Shown here piece by piece: positions 43,718 to 54,120 of a DNA stretch of 64,000 nt. The stretch comes from Phyto melanocephala. Lineage: Eukaryota; Arthropoda; Insecta; Diptera; Rhinophoridae. A program made the translations under genes and the position numbers. Numbering within the stretch: position 1 is the stretch's first letter; each line of letters starts with the position of its first letter. The stretch covers positions 77,317,797 to 77,381,796 of the forward strand of contig OW799233.1 of NCBI GenBank assembly GCA_941918925.1, given 5' to 3'. Below the pieces are notes generated by a model, which was not told the origin of the DNA, did not search any database, and worked only from the letters and a program-made list of their open reading frames with translations.

Positions 43718-45240
43718 ATGATGAAGGTAATGAGCGGCCAATCGGATATATGTCACAAAAACTAAATTCCGCACAAAAGAATTACACGGTGACGGAGTTA
43801 GAGTGTCTGGCGGCTGTAGTGAGTGTACAAAAATTTCGCGCTTATATCGATGGACTTCCATTTACAATTATCTCCGATCATATGAGCCTCAAAAGGCTCA
43901 TGAGTCAGAAGGAGCTATCAGGACGATTGGCAAGGTGGAGCCTCAAGCTACAGGGGTTCGATTTTAACATTGTCCACAGAAAGGGTTCAAGAAATGTTGT
44001 GCCGGACGCCCTAAGTCGTATGTTTGTGGAAGAAATTGAGGAGGCAAGCAAGGGTGGTGAAACTTTACTTCCAGATCTGAAGGTAATTAACGGAATCGTC
44101 TTTAAAAGAACAAATTTTAGAACTGACGAGTACACTGACGTAACCTGGAAAATTTGGGTGCCATCGGGCCTTCGTACGTGTCTTTTGGAAAGATACCACT
44201 GTGATGCTGCGGCAGGACACGGGGGCATTGCAAAGACTCTGCATCGTTTAAGAACCAAATATTTCTGGCCAGGCATGGTGGCCGATGTAAAATCATATGT
44301 GTCGGGCTGTGAGATTTGTAAGAGTTCTAAGGCTCCAAATGTCAGTTCTCGACCATTTATGGGCAGCCAGATAACTTCCGAGCGTGTGTTCCAGCGTCTT
44401 TTTGTGGATTTTTGTGGGCCGTATCCCCGTAGCCGACAGGGCAATAGCTATGTTTTTGTGGTCCTAGACCACTACTCGAAATTTGTATTTCTGAAGCCAA
44501 TGCGAAATGCGACAGCTTACGAAGTCATAAAGTATTTAGAGAGCGAAATATTCCATGTATTCGGTGCTCCGGAGGTCATAGTTTCCGACAATGGCCGGCA
44601 ATTCACTTCGGAGATATTTGCGGATTTGCTAAAAAGGTATGGTGTTAAGCACATGAGGACCGCCGTATACGCCCCTCAATCTAATTCATCAGAGCGGGTC
44701 AATCGCTCCATGCTTTCCATTATTCGTTCGTACATCAGTGAGGTCGACCAGAAAACGTGGGACGCTCATGTTTCTAAGGCGGCGTTTGCCATATGAAGTG
44801 CGTTTCACGAGGCAATAGGTATGGAACCATACCGAGCAGTCTTTGGCCAATGCATGATACAACATGGAGACTCTTACGATATTCTTCGAAGACTCAATAG
44901 TGTAAAAGAGCCCGAGGTAGACGTGTTGCCTAAAGATGCTCTACTTCAGTTGCTTAGGAAGAAAATTGTACAGAATCTTAAAGCTGCAAACGAAAAGGGG
45001 AGGAAAACATATAATTTAAGGGCTAGAAATATACGTTATAAGGTCGGACAGCTGGTTTACAGGAAAAACTACAAGCTGAGTAGCGCGGCCGGAAACTATA
45101 GCTCGAAATTAGCACCCAAGTACATTAAGTCGGTTGTGTTAAAGGAAATAGGTAATTCATTGTATGAACTAGGTGATACGGCTGGTAAGTCATTGGGTAG
45201 GGGTATATCATGCGGAGAATATAAGGGTGTAGGAAAATAG
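43665..45240 (+). pseudogene. pol: Osvaldo-like RNase H and integrase
   Basis: From about 43670 the RNase H frame gives CDASTTGIGSV, IGYMSQKLN, TVTELECLAAVVSVQKFR (Glu), ISDHMSLKRLM. Integrase follows with the HHCC finger (HCDAAAGHGGI, CEICKSSKA). The core has VDFCGPYPRS (Asp), VIVSDNGRQFTSEIF (Asp) and SNSSERVNRSMLSI (Glu), all three acidic residues present. A single in-frame TGA at 44794-44796 precedes SAFHEAIGMEPYRAVFG, and the C-terminus runs to 45240 with KVGQLVYRKNYKLSSA. Confidence 0.85.
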
Positions 45241-47295
45241 GATATTTAAGACGACGACGATAGACAGAATAAGTAGGTGGGCGGGATATGTACTAATTAA
45301 TAGAGCATGAGATCTTCGCGGGCTCTTGCCCCACGTTTAGGCGCGGACAGTCAATCTTCGAATATTTGCAGCTGTAGTCAGTCGTCTGTAGTACAACTCA
45401 TAACTCAACACACCTCTACTAATTTCATGCGTCTGTATCAGGTAGGAACGATTTATGACAACGACTCCACCAGGACACGGTTCTGTATTCGAAATTATAA
45501 TTTATATATGTACAAAAAAAATAGTATGGAAAAAAAAAAATGATAATACTCAATTATTATTCTCGCTTTTCGAGCCAACCAACATTCCAGCACGTTCGTT
45601 TGACTCGCCCTGTTGCGAACTTAATTTTTGTTAAAAGAAAAAAAAATAATAATATTAATTAAGATTAAATAACGTTAAAGTTGAATATTTCGGTAGTCAT
45701 AAGAGTCATTTGTTTTACAGAAACAAAGTATTTACATGCTATTAAAATATTACTTGTAGTTATTTATATGTGTCAAAATCATAATAGTACGATTAAAAAT
45801 TTAATTGCGGATAGGAAAATACAACGATGTACAAAGTTTCCATTGATCGAAGTATATTCAGCATTGAATATAAATTGGTAAAATAAATTTTACATTTCGG
45901 TTACTCTACCTATCTAGTGATAGGGAAAGTTAAGTATACCCAACTCTGGTAGGAATTTGTTTTATAAACACCTCCTAATAGAATTTGACATTCGGCTTAC
46001 ATCAGACAGTTTGGTGATTCACCGCAATGGGATTTCCGGTAGATACGCACATTTTTTAGATGTAAAGTTCATTGAAGCGTAACACCAATCATATGCTATA
46101 AACACAATCAAGACCACCGACCACCGACTACAAGATGTCAAAAATAGAATACATGCGTGCTTATGAGAATAAATCTTTTAGCCGCTACACGACTACCGAC
46201 TACACGGCTACTTTTGTAGCCCGTAGCCAACTTAGGCTAATTTCTATTTTTCTTGGCTACAAAAAACAGATTAGTGCTGCCAATACAATAAATGCATGAA
46301 ATGGTGGTTTTAAAAACGCAATACATTAAATATCGCTATTAAAAACGCGAAAACTATTATAGTGGCACCATCGAAAAATAATAATCATCAGTTCATTATG
46401 TGTTTATTTTTTGTAGTTAGTGGTCGGTAGTCGTTAAAAGAATTAAGTAGCTGGCGACTTGGCTATTTTTGTAGCCAGCTACAGTAGTCGGTAGTCGATG
46501 GTCGGTAGCCTTTGATTGTGTTTATAGCTATACTCGGCAGGACAAGTTTGATTATTTTTATGGGGTGCCCGTGGCCGATAATTTAAAAAGGCTACACGTT
46601 TCATGAACGTGAAACAATACGTTGTATTAAGTTTTGAAGACGGTTTGCCCACGGCAGTGGCGTCGGGAATAGGAAGAATCAAACGTAAAGTCGCACGTGA
46701 GTTTTGTTTTCTATGACAGGTTGGTCGATGGTTACTTATTTGTACAATTTGATAATTAGGCACAGTTCTGATTTGGGTAAACTGAAGAGTAAGGGCTCTA
46801 CTGGGCTGTGCTTTGCGTGAAGGAGAAAACGTGCCTTCGTAGTGCAAATTCTCTTAATTAGGCCACACCGGCACCGGTTGCGCAGTGGCAGTTTTAAATT
46901 TGACAGAAACTCAGAGGGTGCATGAGGAAACAAAGCGGTAGCGAAGGCACTGCAACTTAGTCCCACAGCGAATATCTCAGCACATGAACGTTTGGCAATT
47001 TCATCCGCGCCTTAGGCTATATATGTGTAGAGTGTACATGTGTGTTTACTGCGAGTGAGTAAATTTCAATCAAATTAAAACTTAACCCTACCAATGTAGT
47101 CATGTAGTCTAACTTTTATTGTTACAAAATCATTGTCATTGAGGAGGCGTTTAATTGGTAAAAGAATAAATTGGAACAGAAATGTAAAGTCGAATTTAGG
47201 TAAAATAAAAACTTAGATTAAAGTGATTGAAAGAAGAAAAATAAAAGGATTAAAGAAAATTAAAACCATAAAACACAATTTAAATGAAATTGGAA
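45241..47295 (+). other. 3' region between pol and 3' LTR of the Osvaldo-like element
   Basis: About 2 kb without recognised coding sequence. It includes A+T-rich stretches (45520-45900), a MITE-like insertion (46095-46528) and a GC-richer part (46560-47000). In that part a short plus-strand frame, starting with an ATG at 46602 (MNVKQYVVLSFEDGLP, 38 codons), looks protein-like but is unidentified. The purine-rich end (47160-47295) may include the polypurine tract and the start of the LTR. Confidence 0.45.
46095..46528. mobile_element. MITE-like element with terminal inverted repeats
   Basis: GCTATAAACACAATCAA at 46095 is repeated in inverted form (TTGATTGTGTTTATAGC) ending at 46528. Inside both ends there are several CGACTAC/GTAGTCG and GGCTAC/GTAGCC units. 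TAT occurs on both sides and may be a 3-bp target duplication. No ORF. Non-autonomous DNA transposon by structure; superfamily not assigned. Confidence 0.65.
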
Positions 47296-48230
47296 TTAGA
47301 TCAAATAAAATTTGTATATAAAAAAAAAAGAGAAACAAGTAAATCTCGAATGAAAGTAATTTAAACTAAATCAAAATAAGGAATTGATTTATAACAAAAC
47401 TCAAATAAAATGTGGAAATTTAACTTTAACTAGAATAAGATTGTATGAAATAAAAGAAAACAAAAGGAAAGAAAAAAAATTAACTAAAGTCAAACCGAAT
47501 TGAATTAAGATCAGGTCAGATTTAAATTTAGAGTCAAGTCAAAGTAAAGACCAAAATTGGGTCGAGGTTGAATTAATTTTAGAGTCGAACCAAGTTTAAG
47601 ACAGAGTTTAAGTGGTATTTGGATCTAACTGGAATCCAATGTTGGACTAAATTTAAATCAGATCTGACCGTAGTTTGAGTAAGAATTTGTACTGAAGTTA
47701 AATAAACACGAAAGATGATGTAAAAATAGGAAATAATGATACAAAACTAACATTACTAACAATCAATTATAAGTTTTTTTTAATGTAATTAATACTTAGT
47801 TTAAGGAAAAAAGGTAAAGATAAGGAAATGTAATGATATATTTTAAAAGAAATTAATAGAATTCAATATGGAAAGCTGAATCTAGTAGTGTAGTGTGTAT
47901 GATAGGGGAGCGAGCCATACTTGTGGACGGACAGAATAGGGAGTCGGACAGGTAAAATGTGTTAAGGCTGTGACAGATTATTTTAACGGAGTTTGCCACC
48001 ACAGCAAAGGATGGGTTGGAAAGGGCAGGGTCCTCCATTAACATCGGGAGGTCCACCACATGGTCTTCGTGAAGATCGAATTGCAACCGGGTACGATTTT
48101 TGTGTTATGCGGGATCGTGTTACAACGGCCACAAGAATCCACCCTTAACCGACGAGCTAGTTCGTGCTTGAAGCAGGCGTACCCGAGTGGCCGGGTCAAC
48201 ACTAAACTATATCTAGGTCCGCGCGTAACA
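47296..48230 (+). repeat. 3' LTR of the Osvaldo-like element
   Basis: About 935 bp homologous to 38600-39546, ending GCGCGTAACA. Its true start may lie further left, because the other LTR is truncated and cannot define it. It is followed by sequence unrelated to the errantivirus LTR, so the original junction is lost. Confidence 0.75.
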
Positions 48231-49004
48231 AAATATAATATTGTTAAACGGGGTTATATTCGTAATTCAATATATTTATTTAAGAAACAACAAAACCTAA
48301 AAAAAATAATTATTAATAATAAAATAAATTAAAATTTGTACTTTCAGTAAAATGTAATATTTAAAGCTTAGTGTTATACATTTGGATTGGGTTTGTTTTG
48401 CTTGCGATTGTCTAATTTAAAGCTTAATTCGATTGCAATAATTGTTTGTGATCATATGCATTTTGATCAAAATGTAGAAAATGTTTGTTTTAAGAAGATT
48501 AAGAAATGTTTTTGCGTGTAGAATCTCTTCAAGTGTATCAGTATTTTACCTGTTTCTTATTTAGGTTTTGTTTAGATATATTATTGAAAAAATTCGTTCC
48601 ACAGTAGCCGAAATATGTAACAATGAAAATGAATAAACCAAAATTTTTGTAAAACAAGCAACATTATGAAATCTTCACCTTTCTTTATATTGAAGGCGTT
48701 TTTGTAAAATTGAATGTCAGTTTTATCAACATCTTAATGAATTCGCCTTGCATTGGTGGCAAAAACGTAAAGAATTAAACTTCAATAACTTGCATAGTTG
48801 TAATAAAACCGTACTTTTTATGATATGTTTTTATGAGAAATATGTATGTCATGTATAGAATCATTGGAAAAAAATTTTTGTGGTCTAATACTTAAAAATA
48901 AAAACTTTTTAAAATTACCGTACAAATATCAAAATTACCTACCTACCGTTTGAGACTCTTAATTACCGTACAATACGGTAATTACTGTACGGTTAACAAC
49001 ACTG
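48231..49004. mobile_element. Fragment with a hAT-like terminus (right end at 49004)
   Basis: On the minus strand, sequence starting CAGTGTTGTTAACCGTACAG at 49004 interrupts the integrase frame exactly after a codon boundary. CAGTG at a terminus is typical of hAT elements. Just inside are inverted copies of TTACCGTAC/GTACGGTAA near 48915-48995. The left end was not found; the rest to 48231 is A+T-rich non-coding and may be this element or other debris. Confidence 0.4.
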
Positions 49005-49664
49005 ATGATATGTGTCATTGTATAACATTATGGCTTTGTTAATTTGTTGTGTTATTGGTAAATATGGTTCCAAATTTAGGGCTCGTATTTTCTCTGTTAT
49101 TGTGTTATTTAGTCTTTCTACATCACTGTTTCCTGTGTGGCTGTTAGGTTTTGTAATATGATATTGTATTCCCTCTTTTTGCATTAATTCCTTAACATTT
49201 TCGTTATTAAATTCATTATCGAATATCATTTTAGTTACCTTGCCTTTTATGGATAAAAATTGTTGTAATTGGATTACAAGAGTTCTACTATTTCTATCTA
49301 CTAGTGGTAAGCAGGTAGCGTGTTTTGAAAATTTGTCGATGAAGACAATAAAAGAATATTTGCTATTTACATATGTGTCAACATAGATTATTTCGTTAAT
49401 TGATTTTGGGGTGTAGGTTAATTGAAATTTATTTTTTATTTGATTTCGGTCATATTTTCCTCCTGAGCATATGTCAAAATTATTTATTACTTTACTTATT
49501 TGCTCCCTGAGGGAAGGATTATACAGCTTGGCCTTTAGCTTCTCAAAGGATGCTGTTATACCACAGTGACCACTTTCGTTTTTGTGAAAAAGAACAATAT
49601 GTTTTCTTAGTTCTTCCTGGGTTTTTATATCAATCGCCATTCGTGAACAACGAACGAATTTCAC
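49005..49664 (-). pseudogene. pol: Errantivirus-like integrase, C-terminally cut
   Basis: Minus-strand frame of about 220 codons. The zinc domain has HKNESGHCGI but NNFDICSGGKYD, where the first Cys of the usual C-x2-C pair is Phe, so the HHCC finger is damaged. The core keeps IIYVDTYV (Asp), MIFDNEFNNENV (Asp) and NSDVERLNNTI (Glu). It is cut near 49005 by the hAT-like terminus. Upstream it is preceded by the linker at 49661-50011. Confidence 0.8.
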
Positions 49665-50011
49665 TTCGGGATTTGCTGAAAACTTCTCTTGAATAATCTT
49701 GTGAATTTTATAATATTCGTGATCATAAAGGTGGGAATATATGCCACTTTCACTTTATCTATATCCCTTCTAATGATATCTAGCGCATTGTTTCCATCGA
49801 CATCATTCTTATCTAAATTAATTCTCTTGGAATTAAATATAGTTTCAACTGTATTTTGTTTCTGCCCTACTATGATTATTTGTATTTTGAATCTATTCAC
49901 TACGGTGTCCAAACTAGGAATTTTAAACCCTAAGTTTTCTTCCTGTGAGTGGACTGTATCAACTTCTACTGACATGCTGTCAGTTTCTACATCGCCTTGA
50001 AGAATCTCCAT
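49661..50011 (-). pseudogene. pol: Errantivirus-like pol linker between RNase H and integrase
   Basis: 116 minus-strand codons rich in Asp/Glu/Val, then KRINLDKNDVD and ALDIIRRDIDKVK. Position and composition fit the variable linker seen at the end of the plus-strand provirus RT frame (23780-23934). It overlaps the integrase start by 4 bases, in another frame. Confidence 0.5.
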
Positions 50012-50034
50012 ATGAGCACTAATTTTGTCGTCTT

Positions 50035-50480
50035 TTATCCTGCTAAAAAATCGGCAATGTTGTTAGATTTTCCTTTTATATATTCAAGTGAAAAGTCGTA
50101 TTCCCCTAAACTAACGAGCCATCTCTGCAATTTTGGACTTATGTCTTTGCCAGTGTATTTTGTCATTAGCCACTTTAGTGGTTGGTGATCACTTTCCAGA
50201 TCAAATTGTCTGCCAAACACATATGGGCGAAAATATTTCACGGCCCATACCATTGCTAACAACTCTTTTTCGATTGCAGCATAATTTGTTTCGTGTTTAT
50301 TCAATGTTCTTGATATATATGTAATTGGATGTCCATTTTGAGACAAAACGGCCCCAATTGCAAAGTTACTAGTATCTGTAGTGATATTGAATTTTTTTGT
50401 AAAGGTAGGATAACGCAAAATAGGTGAATTTGTCACGATATCTTTTAATTTTTCAAATGAAGCTATGAAAGCGGGGTCAT
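50035..50480 (-). pseudogene. pol: Errantivirus-like RNase H
   Basis: Minus strand from 50436: ITTDTSNFAIGAVLSQNGHP (first Asp), YISRTLNKHETNYAAIEKELLAMVWA (Glu), FDLESDHQPLKWLM (Asp) and IKGKSNNIADFLAG. The first 215 bp are an exact repeat of 52650-52864 because the LINE insertion duplicated this stretch. It is the intact version of the domain; the other copy is fused to the LINE. Confidence 0.85.
50266..50480. repeat. Long direct repeat flanking the LINE, left copy
   Basis: About 215 bp identical, as far as I can read, to 52650-52864, both being RNase H-coding gypsy sequence. It lies directly against the TTTA tail of the LINE and behaves as an exceptionally long target-site duplication. 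Confidence 0.9.
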
Positions 50481-50512
<32 letters not shown>

Positions 50513-52649
50513 TTCAATCAACATAATAATATTTACAGTTGAGCAACACTTTTAATTTAATTACAAAAATAAAGAAAAAATAAAAACAACATTAAACGTA
50601 TGCATTTGAGTTTAGAAATCTTATCAGCTTTCCACTTGTTACAGCAACATTATCAGAAAAGTCAATGTGAACATAGAACTTATTTACCTCAGCACAAATT
50701 CTTCTAATTGGATCAAAGTTAATGTAATTTGATCTATGAAATGGTACATATAACGGTTCATAAAATCTAAGCTGCCTATTAGGAACATTGATGCATATTT
50801 TATGTCGAAGATATGTAGAATCAATTTTGCCTTGAATTAGATTTATGACAAATGCAATATTGGAAACCATTCTTCGGCTTTGTAACGTTGGGAGCGCAAT
50901 GAGTAGTAAACGACTACGGTATGACGGTAAGTTTGTATTAGGATTCCAACGAAGGTTACGAAGGCAGAACAGCAAAAATTGTTTTTGGACTGATTCAAGT
51001 TTTTGAATATAAACATCATATTGGGGATCCCAAATTACTGATCCATATTCCAGTAAAGGTCTTACCAATGACGTGAATAATTTTTTTGTTACATAAGGAT
51101 CATTAAATTCCTTAGCCCAACGCTTTATGAAACTTAATACCCCATAAGCTTTATTTACTGTCATTATTACATGTGAGTTGAAATTAATTTTTACATCAAA
51201 GAGAATTCCAAGATCCAAAAACGAGTCAACAACATTTAAATTAGAGCCATTTAGAGAGTAAACATTCGAAATCGGTGAATATCTGCAGAAAGTCATAGAT
51301 TTGCATTTTGTTAAATTCAATTCCATAAGATTTACCGTACACCAATTAAAAAAATTATTTAAATCAGCTTGGAGATAAAAACTGTCGTCAACAGTTCTAA
51401 TCCATGAATAAAGTTTAACATCATCAGCAAACATTAAAATATTGCTGTATTGAATAGCCTTTGGAAGATCATTTATAAGCAATAAAAATAAGATGGGGCC
51501 AAGGTGACTTCCCTGAGGAACTCCGGAAGTTACATCAATATGTTTTGATATACAATCATTATAAAAAACACATTGTCTCCGATCCTTTAAATATGAACTA
51601 ATCCATTTTAAAAGGTTAACCGGAAACCCTAATTTTTTTAGCTTCACTAACAATAAATCATGGTTAACCTTATCGAAGGCTTTACTGAAATCAGTATAAA
51701 CTACATCAGTTTGGTTACCATTACAAAATCCTGTATTGATGAAGGACGTCAGTTCCATTAGGTTTGTGGATGTAGATCTGCCTTTACAAAAACCATGTTG
51801 TGCTGGAGAAAGAATTGTTGATATTTGGGCAGTTAGGATGTCCGTTAATATTTTCTCAAACAGTTTAGGAATGGAGTTAAGTTTAGCTATTGCTCTATAA
51901 TTAGTAACATCACTACGGCTACCAGATTTATGAAGCGGGATGATAAATGAATCTTTCCAACATTTAGGAAATATACCAAATTTCAAAGAACTGTTAAATA
52001 GATGAGTGATAGGAATAGCCAAAACGTCGGCACAATTTTTTAATATGCAGCTAGGAATACCATCAGGACCAGGTTTATAACAATTTTTTATACTTCTCAG
52101 GCTTTTTAAGACAGTATCGACATCTAAAGATGATATATTAATTGATGAAGACGAAGTAATATCATAAGGATAAATTGAACTATGGAACGTTTTTGCAGAA
52201 AAAGTAGAGGCGAAGAAATCAGCAAAAGAATTGGCAATATCTGCATTATTAGAATAAACAACATTATTCATTTTCATAGTAGTTGGATACGTTGAAACTT
52301 TACGTTTGGAGTTGACAAAATTATAAAACATTTTCGGATTCTTTTTAAAGTAAAATTTCATTTTGTTTATATACGATGCATAACATTTTTTGTTCTCAAA
52401 AATATAACGGCTTTGAGCTATTAGATAATAGCTACGATCAATAAGGGTCTTGCTCTTCATGAACTTTTTATATAGACGGTTTTTACGATTTTTTAACCAG
52501 GTTAAAGTACGGGAATACCATGGAGGACGATTTGATGTTACCTTTTTTAACAATGGAGTGCTTGCTGATAAACAACTGAAGAGAACTGAGTAAAATTTCA
52601 ACACGATTTGATCAAAATTACTACCATTATAAGAAAAAGCAAGAATTTT
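50481..52649 (-). mobile_element. CR1/Daphne-like LINE, 5'-truncated
   Basis: Minus-strand element with a TTTA-repeat tail (50481-50511 on the plus strand), a short 3' untranslated region and an unbroken ORF2 C-terminal part ending at 50592. The endonuclease is missing. The RT has YKPGPDGIPSCILKNCADVL, RAIAKLNSIPKLFEKIL, YTDFSKAFDKVNH, VPQGSHLGPILF and the catalytic MFADDVKLY, then a complete thumb and tail. About 684 codons without a stop imply a young insertion. Confidence 0.85.
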
Positions 52650-52904
52650 TTTTTCGATTGCAGCATAATTTGTTTCGTGTTTATTCAATGTTCTTGATAT
52701 ATATGTAATTGGATGTCCATTTTGAGACAAAACGGCCCCAATTGCAAAGTTACTAGTATCTGTAGTGATATTGAATTTTTTTGTAAAGGTAGGATAACGC
52801 AAAATAGGTGAATTTGTCACGATATCTTTTAATTTTTCAAATGAAGCTATGAAAGCGGGGTCATATTCGTCGACTTTTTTAACCTTTTTTAGATACTGAG
52901 TCAT
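50592..52904 (-). CDS. Chimeric 770-codon ORF: gypsy RNase H start fused to LINE reverse transcriptase
   Basis: The first 86 or so codons (52904 to about 52649) encode the end of gypsy RT and the start of its RNase H (TDTSNFAIGAVL...ETNYAAIEK). The frame then runs without a break into the LINE ORF2 up to its natural stop at 50592. The fusion arose by insertion, not by design: the LINE landed in the same frame. No promoter or function is implied. LINE RT catalytic motifs are intact, whereas the RNase H part is incomplete. Confidence 0.8.
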   Translation of the reverse strand: MTQYLKKVKKVDEYDPAFIASFEKLKDIVTNSPILRYPTFTKKFNITTDTSNFAIGAVLSQNGHPITYISRTLNKHETNYAAIEKKILAFSYNGSNFDQIVLKFYSVLFSCLSASTPLLKKVTSNRPPWYSRTLTWLKNRKNRLYKKFMKSKTLIDRSYYLIAQSRYIFENKKCYASYINKMKFYFKKNPKMFYNFVNSKRKVSTYPTTMKMNNVVYSNNADIANSFADFFASTFSAKTFHSSIYPYDITSSSSINISSLDVDTVLKSLRSIKNCYKPGPDGIPSCILKNCADVLAIPITHLFNSSLKFGIFPKCWKDSFIIPLHKSGSRSDVTNYRAIAKLNSIPKLFEKILTDILTAQISTILSPAQHGFCKGRSTSTNLMELTSFINTGFCNGNQTDVVYTDFSKAFDKVNHDLLLVKLKKLGFPVNLLKWISSYLKDRRQCVFYNDCISKHIDVTSGVPQGSHLGPILFLLLINDLPKAIQYSNILMFADDVKLYSWIRTVDDSFYLQADLNNFFNWCTVNLMELNLTKCKSMTFCRYSPISNVYSLNGSNLNVVDSFLDLGILFDVKINFNSHVIMTVNKAYGVLSFIKRWAKEFNDPYVTKKLFTSLVRPLLEYGSVIWDPQYDVYIQKLESVQKQFLLFCLRNLRWNPNTNLPSYRSRLLLIALPTLQSRRMVSNIAFVINLIQGKIDSTYLRHKICINVPNRQLRFYEPLYVPFHRSNYINFDPIRRICAEVNKFYVHIDFSDNVAVTSGKLIRFLNSNAYV
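52650..52864. repeat. Long direct repeat flanking the LINE, right copy
   Basis: Matches 50266-50480 at an offset of 2384 bp. It sits at the truncated 5' end of the minus-strand LINE, where a run of nine T (plus strand) marks the join. Confidence 0.9.
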
Positions 52905-53180
52905 AGGATATGCGATTTTCGCATAATCTTTTACAAACTTTCTTTAAAAACCCGTCATTCCCAAGAATAATTTTATTTTCTTTACATTATTTGGTATTTT
53001 CAAATTTCGACTTTGGCGGGATTTGGTTTAATTCCATTGGCTTTGAGAATATGTCCCAAAAATTGCGTTTCTTTCTTTAAAAAGTCGCATTTGTCTACTT
53101 GTATTTTCAATTTGGCTTTTCTTAGAGCACGAAATATTAATTTAAAATAATTAAATGCACTTCCAGTGAAGTGCCAAACA
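52865..53180 (-). pseudogene. pol: Errantivirus-like RT thumb remnants
   Basis: Minus strand, frameshifted pieces: [20 protein letters not shown] and the following LGHIL-like block near 53030-53130, then broken codons, then YLKKVKKVDEYDPAFIASFE from 52900. They correspond to the region after YLDD in the plus-strand provirus. The YLDD box itself is not present because of a deletion. Confidence 0.65.
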
Positions 53181-54036
53181 CTAAGATATATTATTTATAT
53201 ATTCGTGAAGAATTTTGTTAATTAGCCTTTGGAAGGTTGATGGGACATTTTTACGCCAACAGGCATACGAATAAACTCGTAATGACCAAACGGTCATTAA
53301 AACTGCAATTTTAATCCTATCTTCTTCTCTAACAAATTTTTTTTCAACATTGTAGGGTGAATGACTATTGTAGGGTGAATTACTTTCTTTTATAATTTTT
53401 TGCTCTAGCATGTCCTTTATTTGTTTCTTTATTTCCTCTTCATGAACTTGAGGATACCTATATATTTTAGAACATAAAGGCCTATCATTTGTTGTTATAA
53501 TTTCATGCTGCACCTCGTTTGTACAGGACAGCTTATCTCCTTCTTTAAAGAAAAGGTCTTCGAAGTCATTGAGCAGCCTTAAGGTTGCTTGATGTTCTTC
53601 AGTATTTAAATGAGATAAATCGAAATTATTTGTTACTTCATTAGACCATGTTTGTTGTAAATCATTAATATGTTGAATATAATGAGGATAATTATATTCC
53701 CCAAAATAGAATTTATTATTTAGAAGTTGAACATATTTTCCCTGGTGATCGATTCCTGCCATAAATGGTTGCAAAAAATTTTGCCCTATTATTGCAGAGA
53801 AAGTTTTGTTTGGAAAGTCAATAGCTTTCCATTGAAGTGTACCAGTGCATCCAAATTCCTTTGGATACGATGTTATAATAATATTATTAATTTTACAAAT
53901 GCCGTTCAGTGCCTTATAAAATAGTGGTTTCTTAAGAGCAGTTTCTGGGTATTCCGTTAATACCCCTTTTTTCATAATACTAGTAGATGAGCCTGTATCG
54001 ACAAGGCATTTAATTTTTTGTTTACCTATTGAAATT
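53181..54036 (-). pseudogene. pol: Errantivirus-like protease and RT start, with RT core deleted
   Basis: Minus strand: KIKCLVDTGSSTSIMKK is the aspartic protease active site, followed by IIGQNFLQPFMAG. The RT N-terminus has IYRYPQVHEEEIKKQIKDMLEQKIIKE. At about 53350 the sequence jumps from SPYN to the EEDRIK block, so the central RT including the first catalytic Asp is lost. Another frame change follows before NVPSTFQRLI. An in-frame stop lies just upstream of the protease near 54025. Confidence 0.75.
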
Positions 54037-54120
54037 TAAATTATGGGTAATGAAGCTCTTGAGGCAATGTTAAAAAATTTTTCTCGTTTTCCTTTTCGAT
54101 TTGGTTCTCTTCAAATGAAC

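Larger units (their letters stand above)
38606..48230 (+). mobile_element. Osvaldo-like Ty3/gypsy retrotransposon
   Basis: LTR-like repeats at 38600-39546 and 47296-48230, a TGGCGCCCAACG (tRNA-Lys type) primer site, a long leader, gag, protease, RT, RNase H and integrase, all plus strand. No env was seen. The left LTR begins abruptly against the errantivirus LTR remnant, so it is truncated. Several frameshifts and stops disable pol. The clade name is from the Lys-type primer site and the look of the pol and is tentative. Confidence 0.75.

Noticed and set aside
43905..44444. 179-codon minus-strand ORF (also at 58066-58605)
   Set aside because: Antisense to Osvaldo-like RNase H/integrase. It shows no domain of its own.
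46479..46966. Minus-strand ORFs of 122 and 76 codons after pol (also at 60639-61126)
   Set aside because: Composition looks like chance coding in GC-richer DNA. They overlap the MITE end and show no motif.
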